A stretch of DNA of 64,000 nucleotides. Origin: Erythrobacter sp. Alg231-14 (lineage in GTDB: Bacteria > Pseudomonadota > Alphaproteobacteria > Sphingomonadales > Sphingomonadaceae). The position numbers and the translations under genes are program-made. The stretch is from contig NZ_LT702999.1 of NCBI RefSeq assembly GCF_900149685.1, forward strand, positions 1,054,001 through 1,118,000, read 5' to 3'. The notes beneath the pieces were generated by a model. That model had not been told where the DNA came from. It did no database searches and saw nothing but the letters and a program-made list of their open reading frames with translations. Below are positions 10,701 through 18,822 of the stretch, one piece after another; within the stretch, counting starts at the first letter, position 1; every line of letters starts with the position of its first letter.

Positions 10701-12624
10701 CAAATTGACCGACGTCGTTGATGGTCAATGTTCCATCAAGCACAAGATCACCGGCAACATTCAATGTGTCGCTGGTTGACGGATCGTTGGGATCGCCCAG
10801 ATCAAATGCGAGGATCGAACCCGATGACAATGTCAGGTTGGCGATATTCAATGCATCAGCCGTATCCGCGCCGTTGCCCGGGTTGATCGTGCCACCATCC
10901 AGTACAAGCACATCAGCGACGCTGCCATTACCGGCCAATGTACCGCCATTTCCGACAGTCACAAGCCCGCTGTTGGCGGAGGCATTGTAAGCCAACGTTC
11001 CGCTGTTGATGTTAATGATGCCAATACCTGTTGCAAGGGACGACAGATTGAAACTGCCGCCGTCAACGTTGACCACGCCAAAATCAAACGCCCGAACGAA
11101 GCTGAAATCATCGCCATCACCGCTAAGGTTAAGGATGTTGGTCGCTCCCATGGTCAGGCTGCCTTGGAGGTCGCCAGTCGCCGATGCACCAGCAACAATG
11201 TTGAGAGTGTTTGTGCCAGAGCCTACGAACTCAACCGCATTGTCTGTACCGCTGGTTTGGCTCGTCGCGCCCAAAGTGACCGTTGCATCTTGCGTACCAT
11301 CAAGGCGAATACCATCGCCGCCTGCGCCGGTGATTGTGCCGTTGTTGGTTACCGTCCCGCCGGTCGCGGATTGAATCCCGTCATTACCGGTAATTGTGCC
11401 CGTTGAATTGTTGGTGATGATCGCGCCCAGTGCATCGCTGTTGACAAGGATGCCGTCGGCGTTGCCGCTAATTGTGCCCGAGTTTGTAATGACTGTATCG
11501 GTAGGCGTGGTGTCTTCAGAAACGTCTGAGCCACCAAATAGCCTTACTGAGATCGAATCGCCGTCGAGACGAATACCTTCATCATCGCCGCTGATGACGC
11601 CGCCCTCTTCATTGACGACGGTGACACCGCTGCCACCAATAAGGATACCCGCCTCTGCAACACCGTTGATTGTGCCAGAATTTGAAATGGTTACATCGTG
11701 ATCGGCATGCGCACCATTGATCCGGATCGCGTTGCTAGCGCCGGTGATCATGCCGCCGGCTTCATTCACAATCGTTCCACGAAGAACCGCATCGCTTTCA
11801 GATCGGATCGCCGCGTTCGAGGAGTTGTTTCGGGCGGCTGAGATTGTGCCGCTGTTGGTGATATCGACTTCGATAATACAGTTTACGCGATCACCCTCGA
11901 TACAACCGCGATCTTCGCCGCCGCTGCTTCCTGGATCGCCGTTCAAGTGCAATGCATCTGCGTCGCTATCGGAACCTGTGTTCGAAATCACGCCCGTGTT
12001 CACTAGACGGAAGCGCGCGATGCCTTCTTCGTCACCGACGGTGCCCGATGATGGATCGGTGCCCAGCAAAGAGTCCACGCCAACGGTTGCGCCACCGACG
12101 CTGGAGATTGTTCCGTTGTTGATCAAAGTGTTCAGTTCGCCGTCGGCATCGCGGTCAAAATAGACAACCGCTTCCGTCGCTTCGCCTGTGCCTTCGATCA
12201 GGCCATCATTTGTGATGACAGCAGCATCGCCTTCGTAAAAGATCACCCCGTCGAGACCTTGAAGAACACCGGTTGAAGCGATGTTGATGATCACATCATC
12301 TTCGGAGTTATCGACGAAGATAACGACATCCTCATCGTCGCCATCATTGTTAATATGCGTACCAGCAAGGTTGATGATCGTATCGTCGTTGGTGTTGTTC
12401 TCCAACTCGATGTTGTCGCCGCTATTAACAGTCTGCACCACGCCATCCGCAGAGGTAACGGTTTGCCCGCCTGGGTTATCAACCGGAGTATTGTCCGTGA
12501 TTACGATCTGCGCGTGGGCCGGAGCAGCAAAAAGACCGGCCACCGCGATGCTGGTGACAGAAGCACCCAACAACAGGCCCCGCATTGATTTTGGACGTGC
12601 TGGTGCTTTCGTGACTGTGAACAT
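7786..12624 (-). CDS. Large type V autotransporter with PATR repeats
   Basis: About 1612 residues. The ATG at 12624 is preferred over the one at 12639 because GGGGAGAG sits 5-12 nt upstream of it. A signal peptide ends APAHA. A long passenger of Gly/Asn/Thr-rich beta-helix repeats follows (N-S-G-T-I-S/T-G pattern). Two large tandem modules each contain GSWNLT-NWT and TLVL-GA-NTYTG-TTV-GGTL passenger-associated-transport repeats. The C-terminal autotransporter barrel runs from about [10 protein letters not shown] to the final Phe (VRITIGF). The family puts its passenger on the cell surface. No protease or lipase motif was seen, so adhesion or polysaccharide contact is a guess. It is flanked by polysaccharide genes. 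Confidence 0.92.
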   Translation of the reverse strand: MFTVTKAPARPKSMRGLLLGASVTSIAVAGLFAAPAHAQIVITDNTPVDNPGGQTVTSADGVVQTVNSGDNIELENNTNDDTIINLAGTHINNDGDDEDVVIFVDNSEDDVIINIASTGVLQGLDGVIFYEGDAAVITNDGLIEGTGEATEAVVYFDRDADGELNTLINNGTISSVGGATVGVDSLLGTDPSSGTVGDEEGIARFRLVNTGVISNTGSDSDADALHLNGDPGSSGGEDRGCIEGDRVNCIIEVDITNSGTISAARNNSSNAAIRSESDAVLRGTIVNEAGGMITGASNAIRINGAHADHDVTISNSGTINGVAEAGILIGGSGVTVVNEEGGVISGDDEGIRLDGDSISVRLFGGSDVSEDTTPTDTVITNSGTISGNADGILVNSDALGAIITNNSTGTITGNDGIQSATGGTVTNNGTITGAGGDGIRLDGTQDATVTLGATSQTSGTDNAVEFVGSGTNTLNIVAGASATGDLQGSLTMGATNILNLSGDGDDFSFVRAFDFGVVNVDGGSFNLSSLATGIGIININSGTLAYNASANSGLVTVGNGGTLAGNGSVADVLVLDGGTINPGNGADTADALNIANLTLSSGSILAFDLGDPNDPSTSDTLNVAGDLVLDGTLTINDVGQFGLGVYNLIAYGGTLTDNGLEVGPLPMGFTADQAEIQTAVANRINLVISSAVPIDDIQFFDGAETDQNGAIDGGAGSWNLTTTNWTNAAGDRNDAWNDNFAVFGGTAGTVTVDDAITFTGLQFITDGYTITDGTGGLTITEAETNVRVDPGLTATIASAIGGAGGLNQLDIGTLILTGANTYTGATTVTGGTLVLNGSLTSATLITGGGTLSGTGTISEAVTIAGNSTITPAGAGVAGTLTTGDLTLSDTSILAFDLGSPEDASTSDLIEVNGDLTLDGLLNASNIGDFGIGVYRLINYTGGLTDNGLTVNSMPTGFSTDQGAIQTSVGGQVNLIVSRAIPDIQFWDGSDSAGDDTIDGGSGSWNLTDTNWTDANGAFNADWNDLFAVFAGASGTVTVDDAITFTGLQFITDGYEIAAGTGALTITDASTAVRVDPGVTATISSPIGGDGGLNKLDSGTLVLVGDHTYTGDTVVDGGLLVINGSLASTVAVNAGGSLGGDGSLGGIVVTGTLAPGNSIGTLNVAGDVSFAAGSVFEVEVEPDGSSDLLAATGAATIDGGTVNVLAGSTLFNFTTNYTILTADGGVSGQFDDVTTNLAFLDASLSYGDNSVFLNLTRNDVDFGAVGQTANQVAVGNALQTQRTGDLTNLIINLDAATARDAFDQLSGEAHPSARTVMLEDQRLVRNAVLNHLSYNEGGHIWGQAWGSTGDTDGNGNATGLSRDGFGILLGADVAVAEGTSLGVAVSYSDTDFDLDPRAGSGSTNPGTGSVETLNILGYVGVDLGGLRLRAGGGYGSSEVSSLRNVAFSTFSDTLSANYDGSVTFGFVEAGYPIEMNSGLVEPYVGFTFGEASTDAFGEAGGAAALRFAEDISNSGNATVGLRFATDEASAFQLRTNAGYQHGLGDLESTGTANFDVGNSFIVAGAPQSRSAGFLQAEASLKLSDSSSIGLSYDGVYGDNAQDHAGVVRITIGF

Positions 12625-12639
12625 CTGGACTCTCCCCAT

Positions 12640-12817
12640 TTCAACCCGCCCTTAAGGCAGCGTCGCGATCGTCGGGACCGACTACCGGTCCACTCAATTA
12701 AAGATCTTGGGGGCATCTATGCAGGTTGTGTAGTCCAATTCAACCTAAATCTTTAGACCATTTGCCATCAAAGTGGGTGAAATTGGTCAGGCAAAATGCA
12801 CATTCGGTCACCACCGA
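12640..12817. promoter_or_regulatory. Intergenic promoter region upstream of the autotransporter
   Basis: This gap separates the autotransporter start from the alginate lyase stop. It holds an octamer TCAGGCAA at 12787-12794, which also occurs at 14377-14384 upstream of the alginate lyase gene and reversed at 12850-12857. GGACCGACTACCGGTCC near 12676 is a short inverted repeat. No clear -35/-10 pair was assigned. Confidence 0.35.
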
Positions 12818-14320
12818 TCAATTGTGTGAGTTTTCCAACCTGTAGAATGTTGCCTGATCAAAGTCGTCAGGCTCGCCTGTGTTGTTTTGGGTGTAGACGC
12901 CGGCCTTGAAGTAATTCCATTCGTCCGTCCGGTCGTAACCGCTATTCTCGACAGCCATATCGACAAAATTATGCCCGACGATTTCACCGTCCTGATCGCC
13001 ACGCCTGATGATTACGTCGATGCGAGAGCCGGTGTTGTCAATTTCATATGAGAACACCTCATCCAAGGCGATCCCATTAAACGGATCATCGCGAACTTGA
13101 GGTTGACGGTCACGATCTTCAAACTCCGGCCCTACGACCATGAAGAAGATGTCATCGCCATCGCGAATCTCGTGCGCAAAGTAGACGTAGCCGCGATCAT
13201 TCTCAGGATATTTGCGGTAATATAGGCGGATGGGTTCGTCGCCGGATGCGTGGATCTGGCCAAACACCATTCGACCAAGGTGATTGTCCGTGCCGGTCGT
13301 GCTGACATGGTTGATCGCCAATGTACCTGTTAGCACCCCACCACGCCCACCGACTTGAACACCAGGGTCGGGCTGATAGCCCAGCAACCAATTGTTCAAA
13401 TTGACCCCTCGCGTGCTGATGCTGCGATTGCCCGCGCGCAACATTTCGCGCAATTCCGACCGGGTAAAGGTTGAGTTTGCCGATGTCGTCGCGCCATCAA
13501 TGGTCGAACGGAATGTCATTCCACCATCGGGGTCGGTGAAGAAAAATTCGTCCGTAAACGTTTCAAGATCGCGATCTTGGGTCCGTTGCGCAAAACCATC
13601 GGATGGATCGGTTGCAGGCGTATCCAGAGCCCAATCCAATAGGTCAAAATTTTGGCCTGGCGTCGCATTCGGGTTCAATCCAAAAACGCTCTTATCAAAG
13701 GCAACCGCACTAACAGGCACTTCGGTTCCCAATGTGCACCCGAAAAGGGCCGCTTCGACAACACCTATCGGGTTGGCGTCCGAAACGCCGGTCACCGAGA
13801 TCCGGACAAACTGCGCTGCGGTGTCCACCACATCGTATCGTTCGAAACTCCGCGTATCGCCATTCGACTCACCACTCGCCCTAAGCGGCGAAAAGGTCGT
13901 CCCATCATCGGACAATTCGATCGAAAACGTCGTCGTTCTCTGATCACCCAAATGCCAAGCAACTCCGACTTCTTTGATCAAATGAGGTTCGGCCAATTCA
14001 AGCGTCAGCGACGAAGAAGAAACCGACACGCCCCAACGCGACGCCGCATCCAATTGGTCATCAATGGCATTCGCCGCTCCAAACCCGACGCCGGCGGTCT
14101 GTTCAGCAGTCGCCCCGACGATATCGAGAAAGTTTAGCCCCGAACAAGTCGTCGGAGAGGGTGTCGGCGTGGGCGTCGGTGTTGGGCTGGGCGTTGGAGA
14201 AGGAGAGGGTTGTGAAACGGGGGGTACGGATGACCCGCCCCCACCGCCGCATGCACCAACGCCAGCCAGAATGGGGGCGACCGCCATCAATCGGATTGCC
14301 GCTTTCCACGTATTCGCCAT
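12818..14320 (-). CDS. PL7 alginate lyase with N-terminal F5/8-type (discoidin/CBM32-like) domain, lipoprotein
   Basis: This 500-residue lipoprotein has its lipobox Cys at 24 (VGAC). It is followed by poly-Gly and a Pro/Ser/Thr linker (about 35-60) that would hold it away from the membrane. A discoidin-like domain (about 60-195; ASRWGVSVSSSSLTLEL, KEVGVAWHLG) probably binds carbohydrate. The C-terminal catalytic domain has the three PL7 signatures: RSELR (287-291), QIH (355-357) and YFKAGVYTQ (470-478). Arg, Gln, His and Tyr of these motifs form the active site in the family. The reaction is beta-elimination of alginate, giving unsaturated oligosaccharides. No downstream uronate pathway lies in this window. 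Confidence 0.92.
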   Translation of the reverse strand: MANTWKAAIRLMAVAPILAGVGACGGGGGSSVPPVSQPSPSPTPSPTPTPTPTPSPTTCSGLNFLDIVGATAEQTAGVGFGAANAIDDQLDAASRWGVSVSSSSLTLELAEPHLIKEVGVAWHLGDQRTTTFSIELSDDGTTFSPLRASGESNGDTRSFERYDVVDTAAQFVRISVTGVSDANPIGVVEAALFGCTLGTEVPVSAVAFDKSVFGLNPNATPGQNFDLLDWALDTPATDPSDGFAQRTQDRDLETFTDEFFFTDPDGGMTFRSTIDGATTSANSTFTRSELREMLRAGNRSISTRGVNLNNWLLGYQPDPGVQVGGRGGVLTGTLAINHVSTTGTDNHLGRMVFGQIHASGDEPIRLYYRKYPENDRGYVYFAHEIRDGDDIFFMVVGPEFEDRDRQPQVRDDPFNGIALDEVFSYEIDNTGSRIDVIIRRGDQDGEIVGHNFVDMAVENSGYDRTDEWNYFKAGVYTQNNTGEPDDFDQATFYRLENSHN

Positions 14321-14350
14321 CTTATTGCCGCACCCTGTGTCTATACCAAT

Positions 14351-14384
14351 TTGTCTGATGCGTTGATACGGAATTGTCAGGCAA
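14351..14384. promoter_or_regulatory. Candidate operator pair upstream of the alginate lyase gene
   Basis: TTGTCTGA (14351-14358) and TCAGGCAA (14377-14384) form an inverted pair with one mismatch. The second lies in TTGTCAGGCAA, itself a palindrome of form TTGYC-N-GRCAA, which resembles FadR-type GntR operators. The same octamer recurs before the autotransporter. No GntR gene is in the window, so the regulator is unknown. Confidence 0.35.
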
Positions 14385-14506
14385 ACTCAAGCCGTGAAAC
14401 AAACATCCCCGCGACTTTGCGTCGGAACATCGGCTTGGCTTTTGAGGTGCGGCAATGCATTATTGCCCCATTCAACCGCCTGTCCCGAAAGGCAGAAGGG
14501 ACCAAT

Positions 14507-15772
14507 ATGCTTCACCCAGGTCTTCAAGCCGCGCTTCGAACAGCGCTTCGAACAGCAATCGGAATTTCACTCCTGAGTATGCCTGCAACGGCATTTGCAT
14601 TGCCCGATGGTGACGGAAAAGAAATGGCGCAAAGCGTGTGCGGGTCATGCCATGGGACGAGAGTTATTGAGCGCAGTTCGGGGTATTCACGAGAGGATTG
14701 GAGCGCGCTGATCGGTACAATGATTGATCTTTCAGCCAGTCAATCGGTTGAAGCAGAGATCCTCGATTATCTCGAAACAACATTCCCCCCCAGCGGAAAT
14801 CGCGCTGCCAAAGCGGTTGATGGCCCTATCGCGATCCAAATTGAGCAATGGCTGGTACCAACCTTGGGACAGCGTTCACGTGACCCGGTTGAGGATGCCG
14901 ATGGCAATATATGGTGGGTCGGCCAATGGCGCGATATTTTGGGTCGGCTTGACCCGGCAACAGGCGAAATGGAAGAATTCCGATTGCCTGCTGGGGCAAA
15001 GCCGCACTCTGTCAACATCGGTCCGAATGGCATGGCTTGGTACACTGGCAATCGCAACGCGACGATTGGTCGGTTTGACCCTGCGACCGAAACAATAACC
15101 GAATTTGCGATGCCTGATCCGGAGGCACGCGATCCGCACACCGCCGAATTCGACGAAAGCGGCACCCTGTGGTTCACCCTCCAACGCAGCAATATGATCG
15201 GCAGATTGAACCCGCAAACGGGTGACGTACAGCTTGTTGAAAGCCCACGCGCCAATTCTCGCCCATACGGCATAAAGATCGCCCAAGATGGAACGATCTG
15301 GGTCGCCTGCAATGGGGCGAATTGCCTCTTAAAAGTTCATCCAGAAACAATGGAAGTCACCGAAATTTCATTGCCCGATGAAGGCACGAAAGTTCGCAGG
15401 TTGGATATCGATCCAGACGGCAACATCTGGTGGGTAAACTCTGGGCTCGGAAGACTTGGGCGGTTTGAGCCGCAAACTGGCGAGATCACCGAATGGCCCT
15501 CCCCCAGCGGACCTGGTTCCCACCCATATGCAATCGCGGTGTTTGATGGGGCAATCTGGTACAATGAGAGCGGTGTGCGCCCTGACATGCTCGTGCGCTT
15601 TGCCCCTGGCGCAGAGAGCTTTCAGAGCTGGCCCATTCCATCCGGCAATTTCTATGGTGGCATCTTGCGCCATATGCGCACAAGTTTGGATGGGACCGCG
15701 CTGTTGGTCCACCAAAGCGGCACAAACCAGATCGCTCGCATTACCGTGACCGAAGACGGTATTGCACCCTAG
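14507..15772 (+). CDS. Exported cytochrome c / Vgb-type (streptogramin lyase-like) beta-propeller protein
   Basis: The ATG at 14507 follows GAAGGG and begins a clear signal peptide (about residues 1-31, ending TAFA). It is preferred over in-frame upstream codons back to 14351. A short c-type cytochrome region carries CGSCH at 45-49 and would bind one haem. The rest (about 110-421) is a seven-bladed propeller of repeats such as DADGNIWWVGQWRDILGRLDP, PNGMAWYTGNRNATIGRFDP and PDGNIWWVNSGLGRLGRFEP, as in virginiamycin B lyase. Genuine Vgb is cytoplasmic and has no haem, so antibiotic resistance is unlikely. An electron-transfer or sensing role in the periplasm is more plausible. Function is unknown. 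Confidence 0.85.
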   Translation: MLHPGLQAALRTALRTAIGISLLSMPATAFALPDGDGKEMAQSVCGSCHGTRVIERSSGYSREDWSALIGTMIDLSASQSVEAEILDYLETTFPPSGNRAAKAVDGPIAIQIEQWLVPTLGQRSRDPVEDADGNIWWVGQWRDILGRLDPATGEMEEFRLPAGAKPHSVNIGPNGMAWYTGNRNATIGRFDPATETITEFAMPDPEARDPHTAEFDESGTLWFTLQRSNMIGRLNPQTGDVQLVESPRANSRPYGIKIAQDGTIWVACNGANCLLKVHPETMEVTEISLPDEGTKVRRLDIDPDGNIWWVNSGLGRLGRFEPQTGEITEWPSPSGPGSHPYAIAVFDGAIWYNESGVRPDMLVRFAPGAESFQSWPIPSGNFYGGILRHMRTSLDGTALLVHQSGTNQIARITVTEDGIAP

Positions 15773-16230
15773 GGTTAGAAATGCCGCCCTGGGTAAATGG
15801 AATATGGTAGATGGGAACGTCAGCCAAAAGAGTGCTGATCTTTGGCTAAAACAATGGCTCTATCCCGAATTCCCTAGACAGCAACCAAATCGATCGTCGC
15901 TGACCACAACCATCGATTACCGTCCGATTGAGCGGGCACGCCGCATCAACTTTCGACCAAAAAGACTGACATCCTCAGTTTGCCGCACGCTGAGCGTCAG
16001 CCCTTTTCATCGCTGATGATGCCCTTTGGGTTCGGTTTGCCCATAAGGTACGATTGTTTGGCATTCTGGTTTGGCCGTGAACGGCATGCGCCGTCTGGGA
16101 AAGCCTGCATTTATGAGTCGAAGTGCAATTCCAGACCCCAATGGGGAGACTCGATGTTGAGATATCTCAATAGCAAAAGGCCGTCCGACCCCATAGAAAC
16201 CGCCAACCACAACACATAGGAGCAGGCCGC
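15773..16230. other. 458-bp gap with no recognised gene
   Basis: Short ORFs here encode nothing recognisable on either strand. A hairpin-like CCAAA...TTTGG lies near 15825-15847. The gap separates the algal polysaccharide genes from the accessory catabolic locus and may be a recombination boundary. I found no copy of the tRNA-Ser 3' end and no integrase remnant. Confidence 0.5.
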
Positions 16231-17781
16231 ATGTACCCAGGTGAACAGGTAAAGACCCGCGCGAAGCAAGCCGCCTTCATCATGGCGGAAAGCGGTGAGA
16301 CTGTCACTTTTGGCGAATTGGAGGTGCGTTCCAATCGGATTGCACATCTGCTGCGCGCGCAGGGGCTTAATCGTCTCGATCACTATGCGATCTTCATGGA
16401 AAACCATGTGCGCTTCATTGAATGTTGCGCAGCAGGCGAACGCTCCGGGCTCTATTACACCGCGATCAACAGCTTCCTGAAGCCGGACGAGCTCGCTTAT
16501 ATCATCAACAACAGCGAATCTCAGATATTGTTCACGTCCGAGAAGAAGCGCGACGTGGCACTGGCAGCCGTTATAGACTGCCCAAAAATCAAGCTGGTGA
16601 TTGTCGTCGATGGATCGGGTCAAGGCGAAGACGTGGTCAATCTGGATGAGGCAGCATCGAGCTATCCCGATACGCCGATTTCCGATGAGTATGCGGGCAC
16701 TTCGATGCTCTATTCATCCGGCACCACTGGCCAGCCCAAGGGCATCTTACGCCCGCTTCCAGAAGAAGCAGCCGGATACCTGATTCCTGTGTCTCAGTTT
16801 CTCAGGGGACTCTGGCAATATCACCCGGGAATGATATATCTGTCGCCTGCACCGCTCTATCATAGTGCACCGTTGGCCTCGGTCAACTTGACCATCTACG
16901 AAGGCGGAACCGCCATCATAATGGAGCGGTTCGAGCCCGAACGTTATCTTGAATTGATTGAGCGCTATAAGGTTACGCACACGCAATTGGTGCCGACCAT
17001 GTTCTCCAGAATGCTTAAACTTCCGGAAGATGTACGCGGGAAATACGACCTGTCATCGCTTGAATTTACGGTTCACGCTGCCGCGCCTTGCCCGGTGCAA
17101 GTTAAAGAGCAAATGATCGATTGGTGGGGGCCAATAATCCACGAATATTATGGTGCAACCGAGGGGTTGGGTTTCACCTTTTCGACTAGCGAAGAATGGC
17201 TGGCGCACAAGGGATCGGTTGGCAAAGTTGTCGCCGGCGTGCTGCACATATTGGATGACGACATGCAGCCGGTTCCAACCGGCGAAACCGGAACACTTTG
17301 GTTCGAAACTGCTAATAATTTTAAATACTTCAACGATCCGACCAAGACCGCTGAAGCATCGTCTCAAGACGGATCGATGAGCACGGTGGGGGATATGGGC
17401 AATGTGGATGCAGATGGGTTTGTCTATCTGACCGACCGCAAGACGTTCATGATCATTTCCGGCGGGGTCAATATCTACCCGCAGGAATGTGAAAACCTAC
17501 TGATCGAGCATCCTCGGATCGCGGATGCTGCGGTCTTTGGCGTTCCCAATGTCGATTTGGGTGAAGAAGTGAAGGCCGTAGTCCAAATGATGCCGGGCGA
17601 ACGTCAGGATGAAGCGACGGCAGCGGAATTGATCGCGCATTGTCACGAACATCTCGCAAAACTGAAGTGCCCTCGGAGCATCGACTTCATCGATGAAATG
17701 CCCCGCTTGCCGACCGGCAAACTTTATAAAACCGGTTTACGGGATAAATATTGGGGCGATGGCAAAAGCCGGATTGTCTAA
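16231..17781 (+). CDS. Acyl-CoA synthetase (AMP-binding, class I adenylate-forming)
   Basis: The gene encodes 516 residues. The P-loop-like A3 motif YSSGTTGQPKG lies at 161-171, followed by the YGATEG adenine-binding motif, the GDMG and DRK motifs, the hinge, and the C-terminal catalytic lysine in PTGK (about K497). Enzymes of this family activate a carboxylic acid with ATP and load it on CoA in the cytoplasm; the chain or ring type cannot be told from sequence. AGGAG lies 9-13 nt before the ATG. It ends nine bases from the stop of the convergent hydrolase gene. It is probably the first cytoplasmic step for an acid released by the exported enzymes nearby. Confidence 0.92.
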   Translation: MYPGEQVKTRAKQAAFIMAESGETVTFGELEVRSNRIAHLLRAQGLNRLDHYAIFMENHVRFIECCAAGERSGLYYTAINSFLKPDELAYIINNSESQILFTSEKKRDVALAAVIDCPKIKLVIVVDGSGQGEDVVNLDEAASSYPDTPISDEYAGTSMLYSSGTTGQPKGILRPLPEEAAGYLIPVSQFLRGLWQYHPGMIYLSPAPLYHSAPLASVNLTIYEGGTAIIMERFEPERYLELIERYKVTHTQLVPTMFSRMLKLPEDVRGKYDLSSLEFTVHAAAPCPVQVKEQMIDWWGPIIHEYYGATEGLGFTFSTSEEWLAHKGSVGKVVAGVLHILDDDMQPVPTGETGTLWFETANNFKYFNDPTKTAEASSQDGSMSTVGDMGNVDADGFVYLTDRKTFMIISGGVNIYPQECENLLIEHPRIADAAVFGVPNVDLGEEVKAVVQMMPGERQDEATAAELIAHCHEHLAKLKCPRSIDFIDEMPRLPTGKLYKTGLRDKYWGDGKSRIV

Positions 17782-17790
17782 CGTTCGGGA

Positions 17791-18822
17791 TCATTCTTCG
17801 GACGCCGTTTCCACGCGGTCAGCGATAGCCTCATTGACCGTGGCGCTTGCTTCCCATTGAGGGGCGTGGCCGATGCCTTCCAAGCGCAACACCTCTAGAT
17901 CGGTACTGGAGCGCTCGAGTAATTCGATAAAGGCGAGGTCGAAGACCGTGTCCTCCTCTCCCCAAATGAGAAGCGCAGGAACCGTCAAATTAGCCTCGCG
18001 TGAGGGCCAGAAGTCCGCATTTGTGATCGCGTCAGGGGCAGGCAGATTGGCTCTGTACCAATTAATATGTCGGCCTATCCGGCGCAGGTCCGAGGTGCCC
18101 TGCTTCAGAACATTCGCCTCACTCAAACTCATGCGGCCAGCACTATAATGGTTCTGCGGACCGGCTGCTATACGGCCTCCCGCGCCTGTCAGCCAAGCCA
18201 GCGCGACTGAGGAAGATTTTAGGCGCTCGACATACTCAGATATTTCACGCTGACGCTCCGAATTCCTGAGCATTTGAACTGCGATGTTCTGTGGCGGCGC
18301 GCTCATTATCGTCACACTTTTAAGCCGCTCTGGTCGGCTCTGTGCATAGGCTCCTGCAAAAGCAGCCCCCCAATCGTGTCCAACGAGATGCACCTTCTCT
18401 CCGCCAAGTTCATCAATCAAAGCATCAAGATGCTCAGCCATTGCCGCGAGCTTGTATTGGCTGACATCATCTGGGGCATCGGACAGTCCCGTGCCCAGAC
18501 CATCAATAGCAACCACGCGATAATCGCCGCGCAGATGATCCATCGGACGGATCATCGCATACCAGATCGTGGGAAATCCATGGATGAAGAGCACGGTTTC
18601 GCCCTCCCCCGCTTCGACCACATGCAGCCGATTGCCATCGTGTTCATGACACCAATCGCTATAGACTTCTTCGCCCGCTCGTTCATTCGCGAGTGCCACA
18701 GCGGGATCTTCTCCGGCAACGCAACCGGATGGCGTGCTAACGCTCCATACGAGTAGCGAGGCAGTTCCCAAGGCCAGGGCCGCTAGGAGCACGATTACAA
18801 TCTTTCCAATCCGTGTTCTCAA
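17791..18822 (-). CDS. Exported or membrane-anchored alpha/beta hydrolase (epoxide hydrolase-like)
   Basis: This 343-residue protein has a single N-terminal hydrophobic segment (residues 8-28) that acts as signal or anchor. The alpha/beta-hydrolase core has the oxyanion-hole motif HGFP (81-84) and a nucleophile elbow GHDWG with D150. An acidic residue lies in EEDTVFD and the catalytic His in GHAPQWE near the C-terminus. An Asp nucleophile points to epoxide hydrolase or haloalkane dehalogenase types rather than Ser esterases. Its start overlaps the end of the upstream PQQ dehydrogenase gene by four bases. It is therefore the last gene of a minus-strand operon from 23102 (VOC, SDR, PQQ dehydrogenase, hydrolase). 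The substrate is unknown. Confidence 0.85.
   Translation of the reverse strand: MRTRIGKIVIVLLAALALGTASLLVWSVSTPSGCVAGEDPAVALANERAGEEVYSDWCHEHDGNRLHVVEAGEGETVLFIHGFPTIWYAMIRPMDHLRGDYRVVAIDGLGTGLSDAPDDVSQYKLAAMAEHLDALIDELGGEKVHLVGHDWGAAFAGAYAQSRPERLKSVTIMSAPPQNIAVQMLRNSERQREISEYVERLKSSSVALAWLTGAGGRIAAGPQNHYSAGRMSLSEANVLKQGTSDLRRIGRHINWYRANLPAPDAITNADFWPSREANLTVPALLIWGEEDTVFDLAFIELLERSSTDLEVLRLEGIGHAPQWEASATVNEAIADRVETASEE

Noticed and set aside
8599..12163. Many long plus-strand ORFs opposite the autotransporter
   Set aside because: They are antisense shadows of a repetitive Gly/Thr-rich gene; the products are Val/Pro/Ser-rich and have no ribosome sites or known motifs.
14160..14210. GTCGGTGTGGGC-type low-complexity repeat
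   Set aside because: It encodes the Pro/Ser/Thr linker of the alginate lyase lipoprotein and is not a separate element.
14507..15772. Streptogramin resistance gene
   Set aside because: The protein is exported and has a haem-binding CGSCH motif, unlike cytoplasmic Vgb lyases, so a resistance call is not supported.
15773..16230. A possible transposase or integrase remnant in the gap
   Set aside because: No DDE, HTH or tyrosine recombinase motif could be seen in any frame, and no terminal inverted repeats.
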